DNA from: Cepaea nemoralis
Lineage: Eukaryota > Mollusca > Gastropoda > Stylommatophora > Helicidae
NCBI GenBank assembly: GCA_014155875.1
Contig: JACEFZ010015108.1
Coordinates: forward strand, 1-64,000
Direction of reading: 5' to 3'
DNA: 64,000 bases
In this document: in pieces, positions 11,946 to 22,519 of the stretch
How the letters are laid out: every line of letters starts with the position of its first letter
Position numbering within the stretch: the stretch's first letter is position 1
Notes under the pieces: model-generated
What the model saw: only the letters and a program-made list of their open reading frames with translations
What the model was told of the DNA's origin: nothing
Databases searched by the model: none
Program-made: the position numbers and the translations under genes

Positions 11946-12809
11946 GAAAAATCAATCAATAAGCTGTATTTACTTTTGCCAATATCAGCTGTCAAGTCTG
12001 TTGTGAAATGTGGTGCAAGTACATTTGAAATAACTGCTCTGCACTTAGTTATCCTAAGCTTAAAGTTCTTGCAACCTTTGCTGTCACCAAAGTGTATCTT
12101 GCAGAGTTCACTTAAATGGTCAACAGCGCGAAGCGAACAATGGCCAGCTATGAACAAAGACATGCATCCTTCTGTTTCTTTGACATCATCTTTCAGTTTG
12201 TCAAATGCAATTGTTGTTTGCCTTTATGTACTGAATGGTTGTTCGGCTTTCTGATGTTTCGTTGTATTCTTGTGCCTCTCAATATCATTTAACCTGGCTG
12301 CAATTGAACATTTGCAATATTTGCAAAAACACTTAGTATTATCCCCTTCTACTTTTAACAACCATTTTTGAAATCTCGTGTCACTGAGCCACTGTTCTCT
12401 GAAATGTTGACAATATTTCTTGCTCATGGTGAAACACAATTAAGCTTAAATGAAAGGATAATGTAGACACCACAAAATTATGAACTCGATTACAAGCTAA
12501 TGTATTGACGTTTGGACTTGTCTGCAAGATGGCGTTCGCTTTCAGCTAAATCGTATTAAAGGGAGTTAAATTAGTTGAATATTGCGCGGTAACGTACTAA
12601 GACTGTTTTACTCCCTCGCTTCAGTTCAAATTCGTCTTTTTAGTGTTCCCAAAATGATTTTTAAAGTAATTTTTACCCACCCCAAAAAGTACCAAAAAAA
12701 CTTTGTGAAGCACTAAATTTGCGCGGCCGCGCTAAAAGCAAAATTTTCGCACTAAATGACTTGAAAAAGCACTAAATTTAGTGCGAAAAGCACTAAAATG
12801 GCAACACTG
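11945..12809 (-). mobile_element. hAT DNA transposon, 5' end and N-terminal transposase fragment
   Basis: Read on the minus strand, it starts with a hAT-type terminal sequence CAGTGTTGCCATTTTAGTGC at 12809. A start codon follows at 12439 with a BED/TTF-like finger: CKYCKCSIAARLNDIERHKN (C-X2-C...H...H). A second frame, 12163-11936, reads FIAGHCSLRAVDHLSELC and HFTTDLTADIGKSKYSLLID, the N-terminal hAT transposase region upstream of the catalytic core. The element stops at about 11945, so the DDE core and the other terminal repeat are absent. It also carries a palindromic gcgcggccgcgc near 12720. Family assignment comes from motif memory and terminal bases. Confidence 0.65.
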
Positions 12810-13002
12810 AATAGAGAGTATTACCGATGCACCAGTGTTTGATAAATGAACTCTCCAGATAATATTTTCAAATAAAATATCTGCATTGCTTTTTGTTTTT
12901 ATGGAATCTCTTCTGAATTGGTGTATGGATATTGTGAATGAGAAACGAAAGTCCGTCAAGTAAAGATATCCCTCAGGGCATTAGGTTGGAGTCTGTACAC
13001 AG

Positions 13003-13003
<1 letters not shown>
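12810..13003. other. No recognisable feature
   Basis: This is unique-looking AT-rich sequence between the hAT end and a SINE. I see no conserved frame or motif. Confidence 0.4.
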
Positions 13004-13040
<37 letters not shown>

Positions 13041-13335
13041 TGCACTCGCTCTCTTTGAACTCAAGCGTAGTCCATACACACTATTTATAGTAGTGATGGA
13101 CTGAATTTTGCGTGTGGATTGCTTTCCCTATTAACAGTGTCCCTCGCCATCAGGCGAAATCCACTCCGACTTCAGAGATACTTGTAATTTACGTCCCCAA
13201 GTCAAGGACAACAGGTCAACATGTTAGTCCAGCTGTCCGGTGTAGGAGTTTGAACCGCTACCTCTGCATCAGCACAACGGATGTTTAAGAACATGCGTTC
13301 TTACCCATTCGACCATGCTAACCTGCAACAATGTT
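13004..13335 (-). mobile_element. tRNA-derived SINE (family 1) with (CAA)n tail
   Basis: On the minus strand the head has an A-box-like TAGCATGGTCGAATGG (13320-13305) and a B-box-like GGTTCAAACTC (13256-13246), the internal RNA polymerase III promoter layout. The body ends in a (CAA)n tail, seen as (TTG)n at 13006-13040. About 300 bases are shared with 40795-41105 in the same orientation, and fragments with 41800-41862 and 54115-54240. SINEs are transcribed by Pol III and mobilised by LINE proteins. Confidence 0.7.
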
Positions 13336-13897
13336 GTTGATGTCTTCCACATGTGCCGGTAGGCTGTGTCGGAGGGGTTATTGAAGTTCCTGTGACTAGC
13401 ACCAGTGAATAATGAAATACCTAAAACCCTTGGGAAAAAGATGACCAGACTAGGCCCATTCCATTGGGACAGATGTGTTGTACTAAATCATGACCTAGTT
13501 ACAATCTGATGTGCCTCTCTGAAGACATGAAGTTTTAGTACCTGTCTTGCACTCTGATGGTTTCTGAACTTAGAGAGGGGAAGGAGAGCTCCACAGTGGT
13601 CGCCATTTAGATAATACTTTGGTACCAGGGTCGGGAGAAACGTTTCTACACCAATCTCATTCCAATAGATATACACCTTTTTGTGTGTGGGGGTCTTACA
13701 CAACCTGAAGGCCAATACATCAGAGTTGAAACTCAAGTCTTCAAGAAGATTGACAACCACCCAAGCAGCCAAACGAAGTGAATCCCAAGACAGGTAGTGT
13801 GACGATCAGCCGTTCCTCTCTAGTGAAATGTGTAATATTTGACTTACCAGGCTGTATCACATTTAGTCAAGCACACCATCGTGTGTTTATTGATTAC
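13336..13897. other. No recognisable feature
   Basis: A 94-codon minus frame (13488-13772) is present but has no recognisable domain or supporting context. Nothing else is seen. Confidence 0.35.
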
Positions 13898-15250
13898 TAG
13901 CTGACCCGGCCCGGCTTCGCCCAGACCCTGGAGGGGACCTATCTATCTATCAGTCTGTCTGTCTGCTTGTTTGTCTGTCTGTATGTCTGGCTGACCCGGC
14001 CCGGCTTCACCCAGTCCCTGGTGGGAGCATCTCATTTAATTCATATAAGTAGTCATATAAGCTCTCCCGTTCCCGACTATCTGTCTGTCTGTCTATCTGT
14101 CTGTCTGTCTGACCCGGCCCGGCTTCACCCAGTCCCTGGTGGGGAGCATCTCATTTAATTCATATACGTAGTCATATAAGCTCCCGTTCCCGACTATCTG
14201 TCTGTCTGTCTGTCTGTCTATCTGTCTGTCTGTCTGTCTGACCCGGCCCGGCTTCACCCAGTCCCGGGTGGGGAGCATCTCATTTAATTCATATAGTAGT
14301 CATATAAGCTCCCGTTCCCGACTATCTGTCTGTCTGTCTGACCCGGCCCGGCTTCACCCAGTCCCTGGTGGGGAGCATCTCATTTAATTCATATACGTAG
14401 TCATATAAGCTCTCCCGTTCCCGACTATCTGTTTGTCTGTCTATCTGACTGTCTGTCTGTCCCGGCCCGGCTTCACCCAGTCCCTGGTGGGGAGCATCTC
14501 ATTTAATTCATATACGTAGTCATATAAGCTCTCCCGTTCTCGACTGTCTGTCTGTCTATCTGTCTGTCTGTCTGACCCGGCCCGGCTTCACCCAGTCCCT
14601 GGTGGGGAGCATGTCATTTAATTCATATAAGTAGTCAAATAAGCTTTCGTTCCCGACTATCTGTCTGTCTGTCTATCTATCTGACCCGGCGTGGTTTCGC
14701 CCAGCTCCTGGCGCACAGTAACTTAAAAGAATGTCCTTCCGCACACCATTCATTATTTTTAATGAAAACTGTTTTTAATCACCGACATGACAGTTGATAA
14801 GTTCTTTAAGCAGAAAAAGATGGGTTACAATGTTATGCATTATGCATTATTTTTATGAAAACTTTGAAAATGCCTTAAAGATTATATCATTATTTATTAT
14901 AACTCATGTGCCTGAAAATAACTATAGACAAAGAGTTTAACAATAGTGCAAGTAAGTCCAACAATATGACTATAAAGTATATAGAAATGTTATTAAAAGT
15001 TATGCCCCTTGAAATAACTTTTCTAGAGTGAAGTCCCCCTGCTAAATAGAAATTATATAATGAAAAATGAAAAAGTAAATGTTATTAAATAAGTAGAAGA
15101 TTTTACACTAAGAAACTATTACAGTCGGTTGCACAGGAATGAAAGGAAGACGTGTAGAAAATTTCATCTCAATCGGATGTACCGTTATCGAACGCATCCA
15201 ATACAAACAAACAAACAAAGTCACATACACTCTGTTTTATAGATATAGAC
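13898..15250 (+). mobile_element. HINE/pearl-like non-autonomous element with internal tandem array
   Basis: It starts tagctgacccggcccggc. It then repeats a unit of roughly 100-125 bases about seven times (13990-14690): acccggcccggcttc, cagtccctggtgggga, gcatctcatttaattcata, then a variable (CTGT)n run. The downstream half is AT-rich and ends gtagaaaatttcatctcaat, a short (CAAA)n run and tatagatatagac. The whole is present inverted at 44541-45715. A tandem core joined to a tetranucleotide repeat is the architecture of oyster pearl elements and Drosophila DINE-1/HINE, which are thought to be moved by Helentron proteins. The architecture is seen; the mobilisation is inferred. No protein is encoded. 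Confidence 0.6.
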
Positions 15251-15296
15251 TCAACACATGGTATGTTTGTGTCACGCCTTCTACCTCATCCAGCTT

Positions 15297-15862
15297 GTAA
15301 GTAAGTCACAAATGGTTGTAGAAAAATAACTACATATGATAAGAACTTGAAACAAGTTTATTTGTCTACATACATTGTCCCTTTATTTCTCAACATAATT
15401 TCCACCAACATTGATGCGCTTATCCCATAGTTTTATCAGTTCTCCCAAACCGACTAAATAGATCTGCGTGCCCTGTCTTCATTTACCTGCCATCCCACAG
15501 AACTGTGTGACTTACTTATTGACTCGCCCTCGTAACTTTTTCTACCCAACTATGCACTGCTTTACTGGAAATCGCTAGGGGCTAAGTCCATTGAAAACCC
15601 ACCTTAGCGGGAGACATTTCACGAATGAAGCCGAAGTTGAATGTGAAGTGAAAACGTGGTTTAGAAAACACAGCACGCAGTTCTATGCAGCCGGTTTGGG
15701 AAAACTGATAAAACTATGAGATGAGTGTATCAATGTTGATGGAAATTATGTTGAGAAATAAAAGGACAATGTATGTATAAAAATAAACTGGTTTCAAGTT
15801 GTTATCATATTTAGTTATTTTTCTACAGCCATTTGTGACTTACTTATTAACTTACCCTCGTA
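15297..15862 (+). mobile_element. Fold-back mariner relic with transposase C-terminus
   Basis: The part 15620-15752 encodes a mariner transposase tail in one frame: EVKTWFRKHSTQFYAAGLGK, one stop, then DECINVDGNYVEK and the natural stop. The right end (15815-15858) gives, outward, tacgagggtaagttaataag, a mariner-type terminal repeat. The first 160 bases (15297-15458) are an inverted copy of 15698-15858. Another terminal repeat lies at 15510-15536. The structure is thus two mariner ends facing each other around a deleted middle, perhaps nested copies. It is not functional. Confidence 0.7.
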
Positions 15863-16332
15863 CATTGACCTTCTCTATCTGAAGCATTGCTTGAACACCT
15901 GTCACATAGTACTTTCGTGTTTAAGTCCTACAGACTTATGAAAGCCCACTCAGTTTACAAATCAACAAGTGCAGAGTAAGACAAGTTCAAATACAAATAG
16001 ATCAGCAGTAATTGACCTCCAACACATTGTGAATATCAGTGTCAATCTTCTACTTCTGCTGCTTGGTATCCCCCATCTGAGCATGGTCCCTCAATCAGTT
16101 CACGACAAACCCTTCTATATCTTGCTGTTTCCTACAAGCAACTCCCTTCATATCCTTTGCATGTTATTAATGTCTCTAATTATCTTCTCCATGTATTTTT
16201 AGATTTCTGTTTCTTTTGCCCTGTGGGAGTCTAAGATAGGATTTTCTAGTTATATTATTCACCTGTATTCTCAATTAGTATTATATCCAGCGTCAGCATC
16301 TTCTACTCACTTCTTGATTCGCTGGAATTGTA
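15863..16332. other. No recognisable feature
   Basis: A 77-codon frame at 15969-16202 is hydrophobic and unsupported. I see no repeat shared with the rest of the window. Confidence 0.35.
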
Positions 16333-16333
16333 G

Positions 16334-16700
16334 AGTAGTATACAATGTGCAAATGGCGTATCATTTGTGGTTTCAAACCACCGATAAATCGTTCTATACG
16401 GGGTTATCCCGCCATCTTGTTTCGTCACAATACCGGCCCACCATTGACCCAGATATTTTGAACTTGGCGAGGGTTTTTCTTGGATGACCACTTCCGGTTG
16501 TCACTTCCGGTTGTCGTAATGACTACTTCCGGTCCATGGCTACCCACTACCAAGGTCCCCCTATCCAGGTCCGCCGTACCCGAACCGGCGCGAACCGAAC
16601 CGAACCGATCCGAGCGGACGTCGGCGCGCGATCCGACCGGGCGGGTGTGGGGGCACCGCGGCGGTGGGTGATCGAACCCCAGTCTAGACCCTTCGATGAA
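16334..16700 (+). repeat. 175-bp dispersed repeat plus GC-rich extension
   Basis: The part 16334-16508 matches 28277-28450 in the same orientation (gtatacaatgtgcaaatggc, cggggttatcccgccatctt, ttggatgaccacttccggtt). It continues here into a GC-rich stretch (16510-16680) with repeated ttccggt and cgaaccgaaccgaac motifs and a B-box-like gatcgaacccc. It may be the 5' end of a retroposon, but this is unproved. Confidence 0.5.
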
Positions 16701-16849
16701 GAAGACTGAAGTCAATATGTCATAAATTGATTTATTTCATCTCTCGAGCGAACCCGAGTAGGTCAAGTAATGACCTTTTTTTTTTCTTTAAAAAAATAAA
16801 TAAATAAAATATCATCTATTTTGTTGGAAGCAGCAACAATATGATTCTT

Positions 16850-17181
16850 TAGATAGTTGTTGTGAATGGCTTGGATTGCCAGAGTAAATTAACAATGATT
16901 GCCTGGAAGAGGCTAATGAAAGTAGAACATTATATACAACTATCAGAAAGAGACAATAGCATTCTCTAGTATTGTGATGAGAAGAAAAGCATGAGACAGC
17001 ATTGTAACGTTTGGAAAGATCAGTGGAAAAGAGACATGGGCAGACCAAGAGAGATGATGCTGGATGGACTGTATGGTGACATAGAAATACTATCAGCAGA
17101 ATTGATACTGAACAGGGAGCAAGATCTGAGGAGATACATGAACATCTATGGTAGTTTGCAGGGCACATGATGATGATGACG
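16850..17181 (+). pseudogene. RTE-like LINE C-terminal remnant with (TGA)n tail
   Basis: In the frame ending at about 17170 it reads RDMGRPREMMLDGLYGDIE and REQDLRRYMNIYGSLQG. This resembles the conserved C-terminus of RTE/BovB-type reverse transcriptases (RGRPRKKMLDGL... DRDxWR). It is followed directly by TGATGATGATGA, the type of short simple repeat that ends RTE elements. Everything upstream is decayed. Confidence 0.55.
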
Positions 17182-17228
17182 CATTCTTATAAGTTTCTTC
17201 ACATCACAAGTGTGAGTAAAAAAGCACC

Positions 17229-18858
17229 TCAATCATCACATTTGTAAGGTCTCTCTCCTGTATGTGTTCCCTTGTGGTATTTCAAACTGCCAGCGTGAGT
17301 AAAAGAAGCACCACAAACATCACACGTGTAAGGTTTCTCTCCTGTATGTGTTCTCTTCAGATGGCCAGCTTCAGTAAAAGATGCACAACAAACATCACAC
17401 TTGTAAGGTCTCTCTCCTGTGTGCATTCTCTTGTGGATCATCAGTCTGTGAGCTCGAGTAAAAGAAGCACCACAATCATCACACTTGTAAGGTTTCTCTC
17501 CTGTATGTGTTCTCTTATGGCCCTTCAGATGGCCACCGTGAGTAAAAGAAGCACAACAAATATCACACTTGTAAGGTTTCTCTCCTGTATGTGTTCTCTT
17601 ATGGTCCTTCAGACTGCCAGCATGAGTAAAAGAAGCACCACAAACATCACACTTGTAAGGTTTCTCTCCTGTATGTGTTCTCTTATGGTCCTTCAGACTG
17701 CCAGCCGAGTAAAAGAAGCACCACAAACATCACACTTGTAAGGTTTCTCTCCTGTAGTGTGCTTCTCTTATGGCCCTTCAGATGGCCACCACGAGTAAAA
17801 GAAGCACCACAAACATCACACTTGTAAGGTTTCTCTCCTGTATGTGTTCTCTTATGGCCCTTCAGACTGCCAGCTTCAGTAAAAGAAGCACCACAAACAT
17901 CACACTTGTAAGGTTTCTCTCCTGTATGTGTTCTCTTATGGACCTTCAGACTGCCAGCTTCAGTAAAAGAAGCACCACAAACATCACACTTGCAAGGTTT
18001 CTCTCCTGTATGTGTTCTCTTATGAACCTTCAGATGGCCACCGTGAGTAAAAGAAGCACCACAAACATCACACTTGTAAGGTTTCTCTCCTGTATGTGTT
18101 CTCTTATGAACCTTCAGATTGCCACCGTGAGTAAAAGTAGCACAACAAACATCACACTTGTAAGGTTTCTCTCCTGTATGTGTTCTCTTATGGACCTTCA
18201 AACTGCCAGCTTGAGTAAAAGAAGCACCACAAACATCACACTTGTAAGGTTTCTCTCCTGTATGTGTTCTCTTATGGACCTTCAGACTGCCAGCTTCAGT
18301 AAAAGAAGCACCACAAACATCACACTTGTAAGGTTTCTCTCCTGTATGTATTCTCTTGTGATTCATGTTCATTTTGCACTCTAGATGGTCATCTTGAATC
18401 AAAAGACCATCCCATTCATTACATTTGTTTGACATCCCTTCACTATGTGTTCTCTTATATCTGTCTGCACAAACATTTGGACTAGAAACATCAGACAAGT
18501 CTCCTGTGTGAGTTCTTTGAGAGCTATAACTGACATAACCAAAAATGTCATCAAGAGACCTTGCAAAGCTCTGTGTATGTTTTTCTTGTGTTTCCTTATT
18601 TTGCTGCTGACAATTCTCAATAATCAGAGGTGGTTTATTATTTGTATCAATCACAGAAGATGCATTTTCTGAAATTTGACAATAATGTTCATGTTTTACT
18701 GATGCCTTACAACTTTTATCAAGCATTCTTGATTCTGAGTTACTGTGTTCTGTCATTTCTTGAATGATGCTACCTCCAGCTACGTCTACTATTTTACTGA
18801 ATCTGTGACTCTTGTCCTCACACAGAACATCTGGTAGTTCTTGTTTCACAACCTTCAT
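17229..18858 (-). pseudogene. C2H2 poly-zinc-finger gene, single exon, frameshifted in finger 8
   Basis: This is a probable sequence-specific DNA-binding protein. Translation from the ATG at 18858 gives about 165 residues of Ser/Asn-rich N-terminus with no KRAB, BTB or SCAN domain and one degenerate finger, then tandem fingers of the form [20 protein letters not shown] joined by TGEKPYK linkers. Seven intact fingers run to about 17770. In finger 8 a +2 change (about 17755) and a -1 change (about 17706) switch frame, and fingers 9-13 continue in another frame to 17229. Finger 12 is short by three residues. Finger 14 stops at TGA after CDD and has a one-base deletion beyond. Fingers are nearly identical apart from helix positions -1, 3 and 6. 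Either it is a young pseudogene or the frame changes are assembly errors in a repetitive array. Confidence 0.85.
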
Positions 18859-18888
18859 ATCTATGCTGTCATATGTCCACTTCTGTGA

Positions 18889-19593
18889 ATGCTCTTGTAT
18901 GGAGTGGTAATGACTCCTAGGAGACCAAGAGTTTGTTTCTATAATACTAATAGCATAATAGTATTACTATACTATAGCGTGGGTGTCGCCGTAGATAGAA
19001 TTTTGCAAACTCAGGACAAGGGTAGTACAGCTGAGCAGATGAGAATGGATCCCAAATATAGTGCTAGTGAATCCCAGAGACAAGATACTACTCTGAACAA
19101 ATGTTCCCAAGGGTGTAGGAGAGTAGAACATAGGCAGTCAAAGAAAGGTAGATGGTGCTTCGAGAGGAAGAACAATGTTCTCACTCGCCGTTTTTCAGAT
19201 AGTGGAACTGCACGTGGACAAGGAGCAGTACCGTTAGCACATAGAGACCGATATACTAGAACAGCTCAGGATAGTGCATGTGCAGGGCACATAGGCATAA
19301 GGCGTATGCAGCAGAAAGCAAGGTGCCAGGTATATGGGCCAAGATTGAATAAAGAGTTCAGACTAAACAGAGACTCAAGTGTAATGGTGCAATATGCAGA
19401 TAGGAAAGTTGAGTCAGGTCAAAAGAGTGTTCGCGACATTACTGACCCAGGGCTAGGGATAGCAAACAGATGTTGTAACTGTAGAGGTACCATGAGTCAT
19501 GGGTACATGAAAGGTAGACACAGCATCGACAGGAATCAGAGGAGGGTTAATGCAAGAACAGAACCACCTGATATAGGGTCGGTACACAAATAG
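18889..19593 (+). CDS. Unrecognised open frame upstream of an LTR
   Basis: This 234-codon frame is basic and Arg/Gln/Ser-rich (GSTAEQMRMDPKYSASESQR, QSKKGRWCFERKNN). It has one Cys pair region (NRCCNCRGTMSHGYMKGRH) that loosely resembles a zinc knuckle but does not fit CCHC spacing. It lies just upstream of a polypurine tract and LTR, so it may be the 3' interior of the LTR element. It starts only 31 bases from the zinc-finger gene start, which is divergent. No homology is recognised and it could be a chance frame. Confidence 0.25.
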   Translation: MLLYGVVMTPRRPRVCFYNTNSIIVLLYYSVGVAVDRILQTQDKGSTAEQMRMDPKYSASESQRQDTTLNKCSQGCRRVEHRQSKKGRWCFERKNNVLTRRFSDSGTARGQGAVPLAHRDRYTRTAQDSACAGHIGIRRMQQKARCQVYGPRLNKEFRLNRDSSVMVQYADRKVESGQKSVRDITDPGLGIANRCCNCRGTMSHGYMKGRHSIDRNQRRVNARTEPPDIGSVHK

Positions 19594-19883
19594 TATTGTG
19601 GGGTCGTGAAGTAGTAAGAGACCTGTGGGTACATAAGTATAATGCTTTTCTATGATGTATTATTATTATGTGATGTATTAGTTCATGCATTGGTACACAA
19701 GATAGAAAGTTGTTTGTATTTATGTGTGGGGAATATGGGAGTGTCCTATGAGCATTTCATGTATTATTTAGGGTGGTAGCTAAAGTGAGGTGCAGCCATA
19801 CTTAGGGCTACCCAGGCTATATGTCTGGGTCATATGTTTAGTAAGTTTTAGTCTCCCAATATTTGAAAACGAAGTTTTCTTTT

Positions 19884-19896
19884 AAGAGGGGGGTGA
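19884..19896 (+). promoter_or_regulatory. Polypurine tract before LTR
   Basis: The tract aagaggggggtga directly abuts the first base of the LTR at 19897. In LTR retrotransposons this tract primes plus-strand DNA synthesis. It is present only beside the left copy of this LTR; the right copy at 37397-38167 has a target-site flank instead. Confidence 0.55.
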
Positions 19897-20667
19897 TGAC
19901 ATAAGCCTGGGTCATTGACATTGAGTTGAGTGACCGGGCATGAGAAAGAATGGAGATGAAAGTGGGAGACAGTAAAGTGACTGACCTGGCTATGAGAAAA
20001 CAGCCAGTCCTGAGAAATAATGGGAAGGGTGAGTGTGGACCCCAGGGGATGGGGGAAGGACAGTTTAGTTTTGTGTGAAGTCAAGGGACTTCAGGACAGT
20101 TGATGTGTAGATGCCGAACTGGTCGGTATTCTAAGGAGAAGCGGAGTTAGAGATCTCCGTGTTGTGTTGTTCTCCGAGTTGTGAAGACAGGCCTGAACCA
20201 GAGTGGGTTCTATAGGGAGTGAGGGCCAAAACCCAGAGTGGGTTGCATAGTTGAGCAGTGGCTCCGACCCAATGTGTGGGTTGTATTGTAGGAGATCCAG
20301 CCATGGATAGTAGCTGGATTACCTGTCTGGGGATTTGATATGAAGCAGGCTTGAGAAGGCATTGATGTGTGCTGGTTAAATTGTGAGGAGGATATTTATA
20401 TTCTATGGATTACATTATTTCTGGATGTATAAACATGTTCCGTCTGTCCGTCTTATTTTTGTAATAAAGGATTATGTGCGCCAACGGAATCTTGTTTAAT
20501 GACTGGTGAATATGTACTTCTGAGGTGAGTTATATTGCAAGACAGTTAGACATCTCCATTGACACACCATGAGTATCGTTACCTAGACAACGACCATCAC
20601 ACGACAATATCATGAACATATCATCGTAAGAACTTCGTGATATTATCATCAAGAACGACGTGTGACA
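19897..20667 (+). mobile_element. LTR (771 bp), left copy, with interior-like 5' flank
   Basis: It begins TGACATAAGCCTGG and ends CGTGTGACA. AATAAA is at 20463-20468. It is the inverted partner of 37397-38167 with the same length and almost no differences (for example ttctgaggtga against ttctggggtga at about 20520). Its 3' side is followed by gtacc, matching the 5-bp target duplication seen around the right copy. Its 5' side is a polypurine tract and not that duplication. So on this side it looks like the 3' LTR of a longer element. Confidence 0.7.
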
Positions 20668-22420
20668 GTACCACTGCAGTCTGCAATTGATGATGCGCTC
20701 CATTGTGTAGCAGAGACAGCTGGTGAGGCTAATTGGTCCGTAGCTGGAGGCAATGGAACTATCTTCCCTGATTTTAGTAGGTGTATCATGATTGCTTCTC
20801 TCCAGACTTGTGGAACATTGCGTAAGGTCCAACTGTTATGGAAGATCTGCAACAGCTTTGCTTTGGCCTCTGTTCCTAGGTTCCTGATAATTTCATTCGA
20901 GATATCATCATCTCCTTGTGATTTTCTCATTTTCAGTTTTGATATGGCTAGCTCCAGTTCGCTGATTGTGGTAGGTGGTGTCCGGAACCTCATGTACTAT
21001 TTCATTCTGTCATGTATGTTGCCATTTCTCTCGAATCTCTTGTTGTTTTTCTGGACTAATTTGTTATCTTGTGCGAATGCGTCCGTAAAATGGTCAGCTA
21101 CTTGCTTTCCTGTTAGGATGTTTCCGTCTTTATGTAGTGCAGTTTTTGAGTTTCTCCCTGTGCCCTCATTGTTAAGTTGTTCCATTAGCTTTCCACAACT
21201 TCCTTATGTCTCTTTCAAAGTTCAGTGACTCTATTTTCTCCTGCCAGCTTTTCTGTCTAGTCTGCGGCTTGGCCCTTTGGAATTTGGCTTTTGCGTGCTG
21301 GTATTTATTGGGGTGCTCTTGGCTGGGTTTGGCCTCTGCTTGCTTTCTACACACTTCCACATCATTATGCACCCACTTCACTGCTCCAGTAGGTTTTATA
21401 ATGTTTACGGGCTCCTTTTGGTACTGTTTCTCGTGCTGCCTGTAGTATGCATTTCTCTAACTCTTCAACCACTTTATTTATGTCTTTCTCAGTGTTCAGG
21501 TTTCTAACCAGTAAGCTGGTGCGTTGCTTGTACATGACCAAGTCTGCTTTCTTGTAGTTCCACCTCGACAGGGTGCTGCTTTCACTTACAAGCGCATTTT
21601 CTACAGTTAGAAGGACTGACCGATGGTCACTGCCACCAAGTTATTTCCCAACAATTCGTGTAATGTTCCACTCCAGGTCTGGTGAATGAAAAGCCAGGTC
21701 AGGTGTAGGCCTAGTGTGCCATGATAATAAGTAGAAAGTTTGTGGGTCAGACGGCTTGTTAATCAAGATGAATCTATTCTCATCCTGCCAGTCTCCCAAT
21801 CTCTCTCCTCTCATGTCCACGTGATCATAGCCCCAGCTTTGCGAAAGGCTGCTGAAATCGCCACACACAATCATGTTTTCTTTTAATGGTGGTGTGTTCA
21901 GTGCCTGTGGGCGGTCACTTGGACAGTAATAATTAATCAGATGTACGTTTGTATTGCCTGTCTTAAGTTTAAGTGTCTGCTACTCAGTCCCTTCCATGTA
22001 AACTTCAATTTGGGAGGTACTGTTGTTATTTTTTTTTTTTTTACAAGGGTCAGTATCCCACCCTTTCGCCTGTCCTTTCGGTCAGATCGGTAACAGTGGT
22101 AGCCTCTAATTTTGAAGGCTATATTTTCGTTGAGGCGAGTTTCTTGCAATCAACATATGCTTACTTTTTCTTGGTCCAAGATGTTTTCTAGTTCTATTTT
22201 TGTTGTTGCTGACTCCCTCCGCATTCCAGTGCATTATTTTAGTCTTTGTTTGGTATGGCCAGGCGCTCTATTCTCTATTCTCAGGTCCCCTGGCCCCACA
22301 GGACATTTGAGAAGGACCTCCAGTAGTTGTGATTGGACCCTTTCGAGGCCTACTACTGCACCTGCCTGGGGGTCCAAAGCAGAGCGAGCACCATAACATT
22401 TAGCTGTTGTCGATATATTT
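20668..22420 (-). pseudogene. LINE family B (I-superfamily-like) endonuclease and RT fragment, left arm
   Basis: Minus-strand reading from about 22400: APE endonuclease N-terminus (LQETRLNENIAFKIRGYHCY after an in-frame stop, then DRKDRRKGGILTLV), the IVCGDFSSLSQSWGYDHVD block (21874-21810), and DQLASP-region RT with KLKMRKSQGDDDISNEII near 20900-20870. It ends at the LTR insertion at 20668. Frames are broken at about 21930, 21640, 21180 and 20997. The same sequence is present inverted at 35645-37396, where the rest of the RT continues beyond the LTR. It encodes no working protein. Confidence 0.8.
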
Positions 22421-22519
22421 TATGGTGAAAATGGGTGGCATCCTGATTTCTGTGGTGCGCCTCCTGGCTGGTTACCTCCGTCTTCAGCACCTTTCCTTTG
22501 CTAGAGCAGACTGTGGTCT
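22421..22519. other. Short spacer, no recognisable feature
   Basis: This is unique sequence between the family B 5' region and the satellite. It is present inverted at 35545-35643. Confidence 0.4.

Noticed and set aside
17262..18384. Plus-strand frames of 159 and 204 codons with a repeating [18 protein letters not shown] motif
   Set aside because: They are the antisense of the zinc-finger array; the 84-base periodicity of the fingers keeps the opposite strand open.
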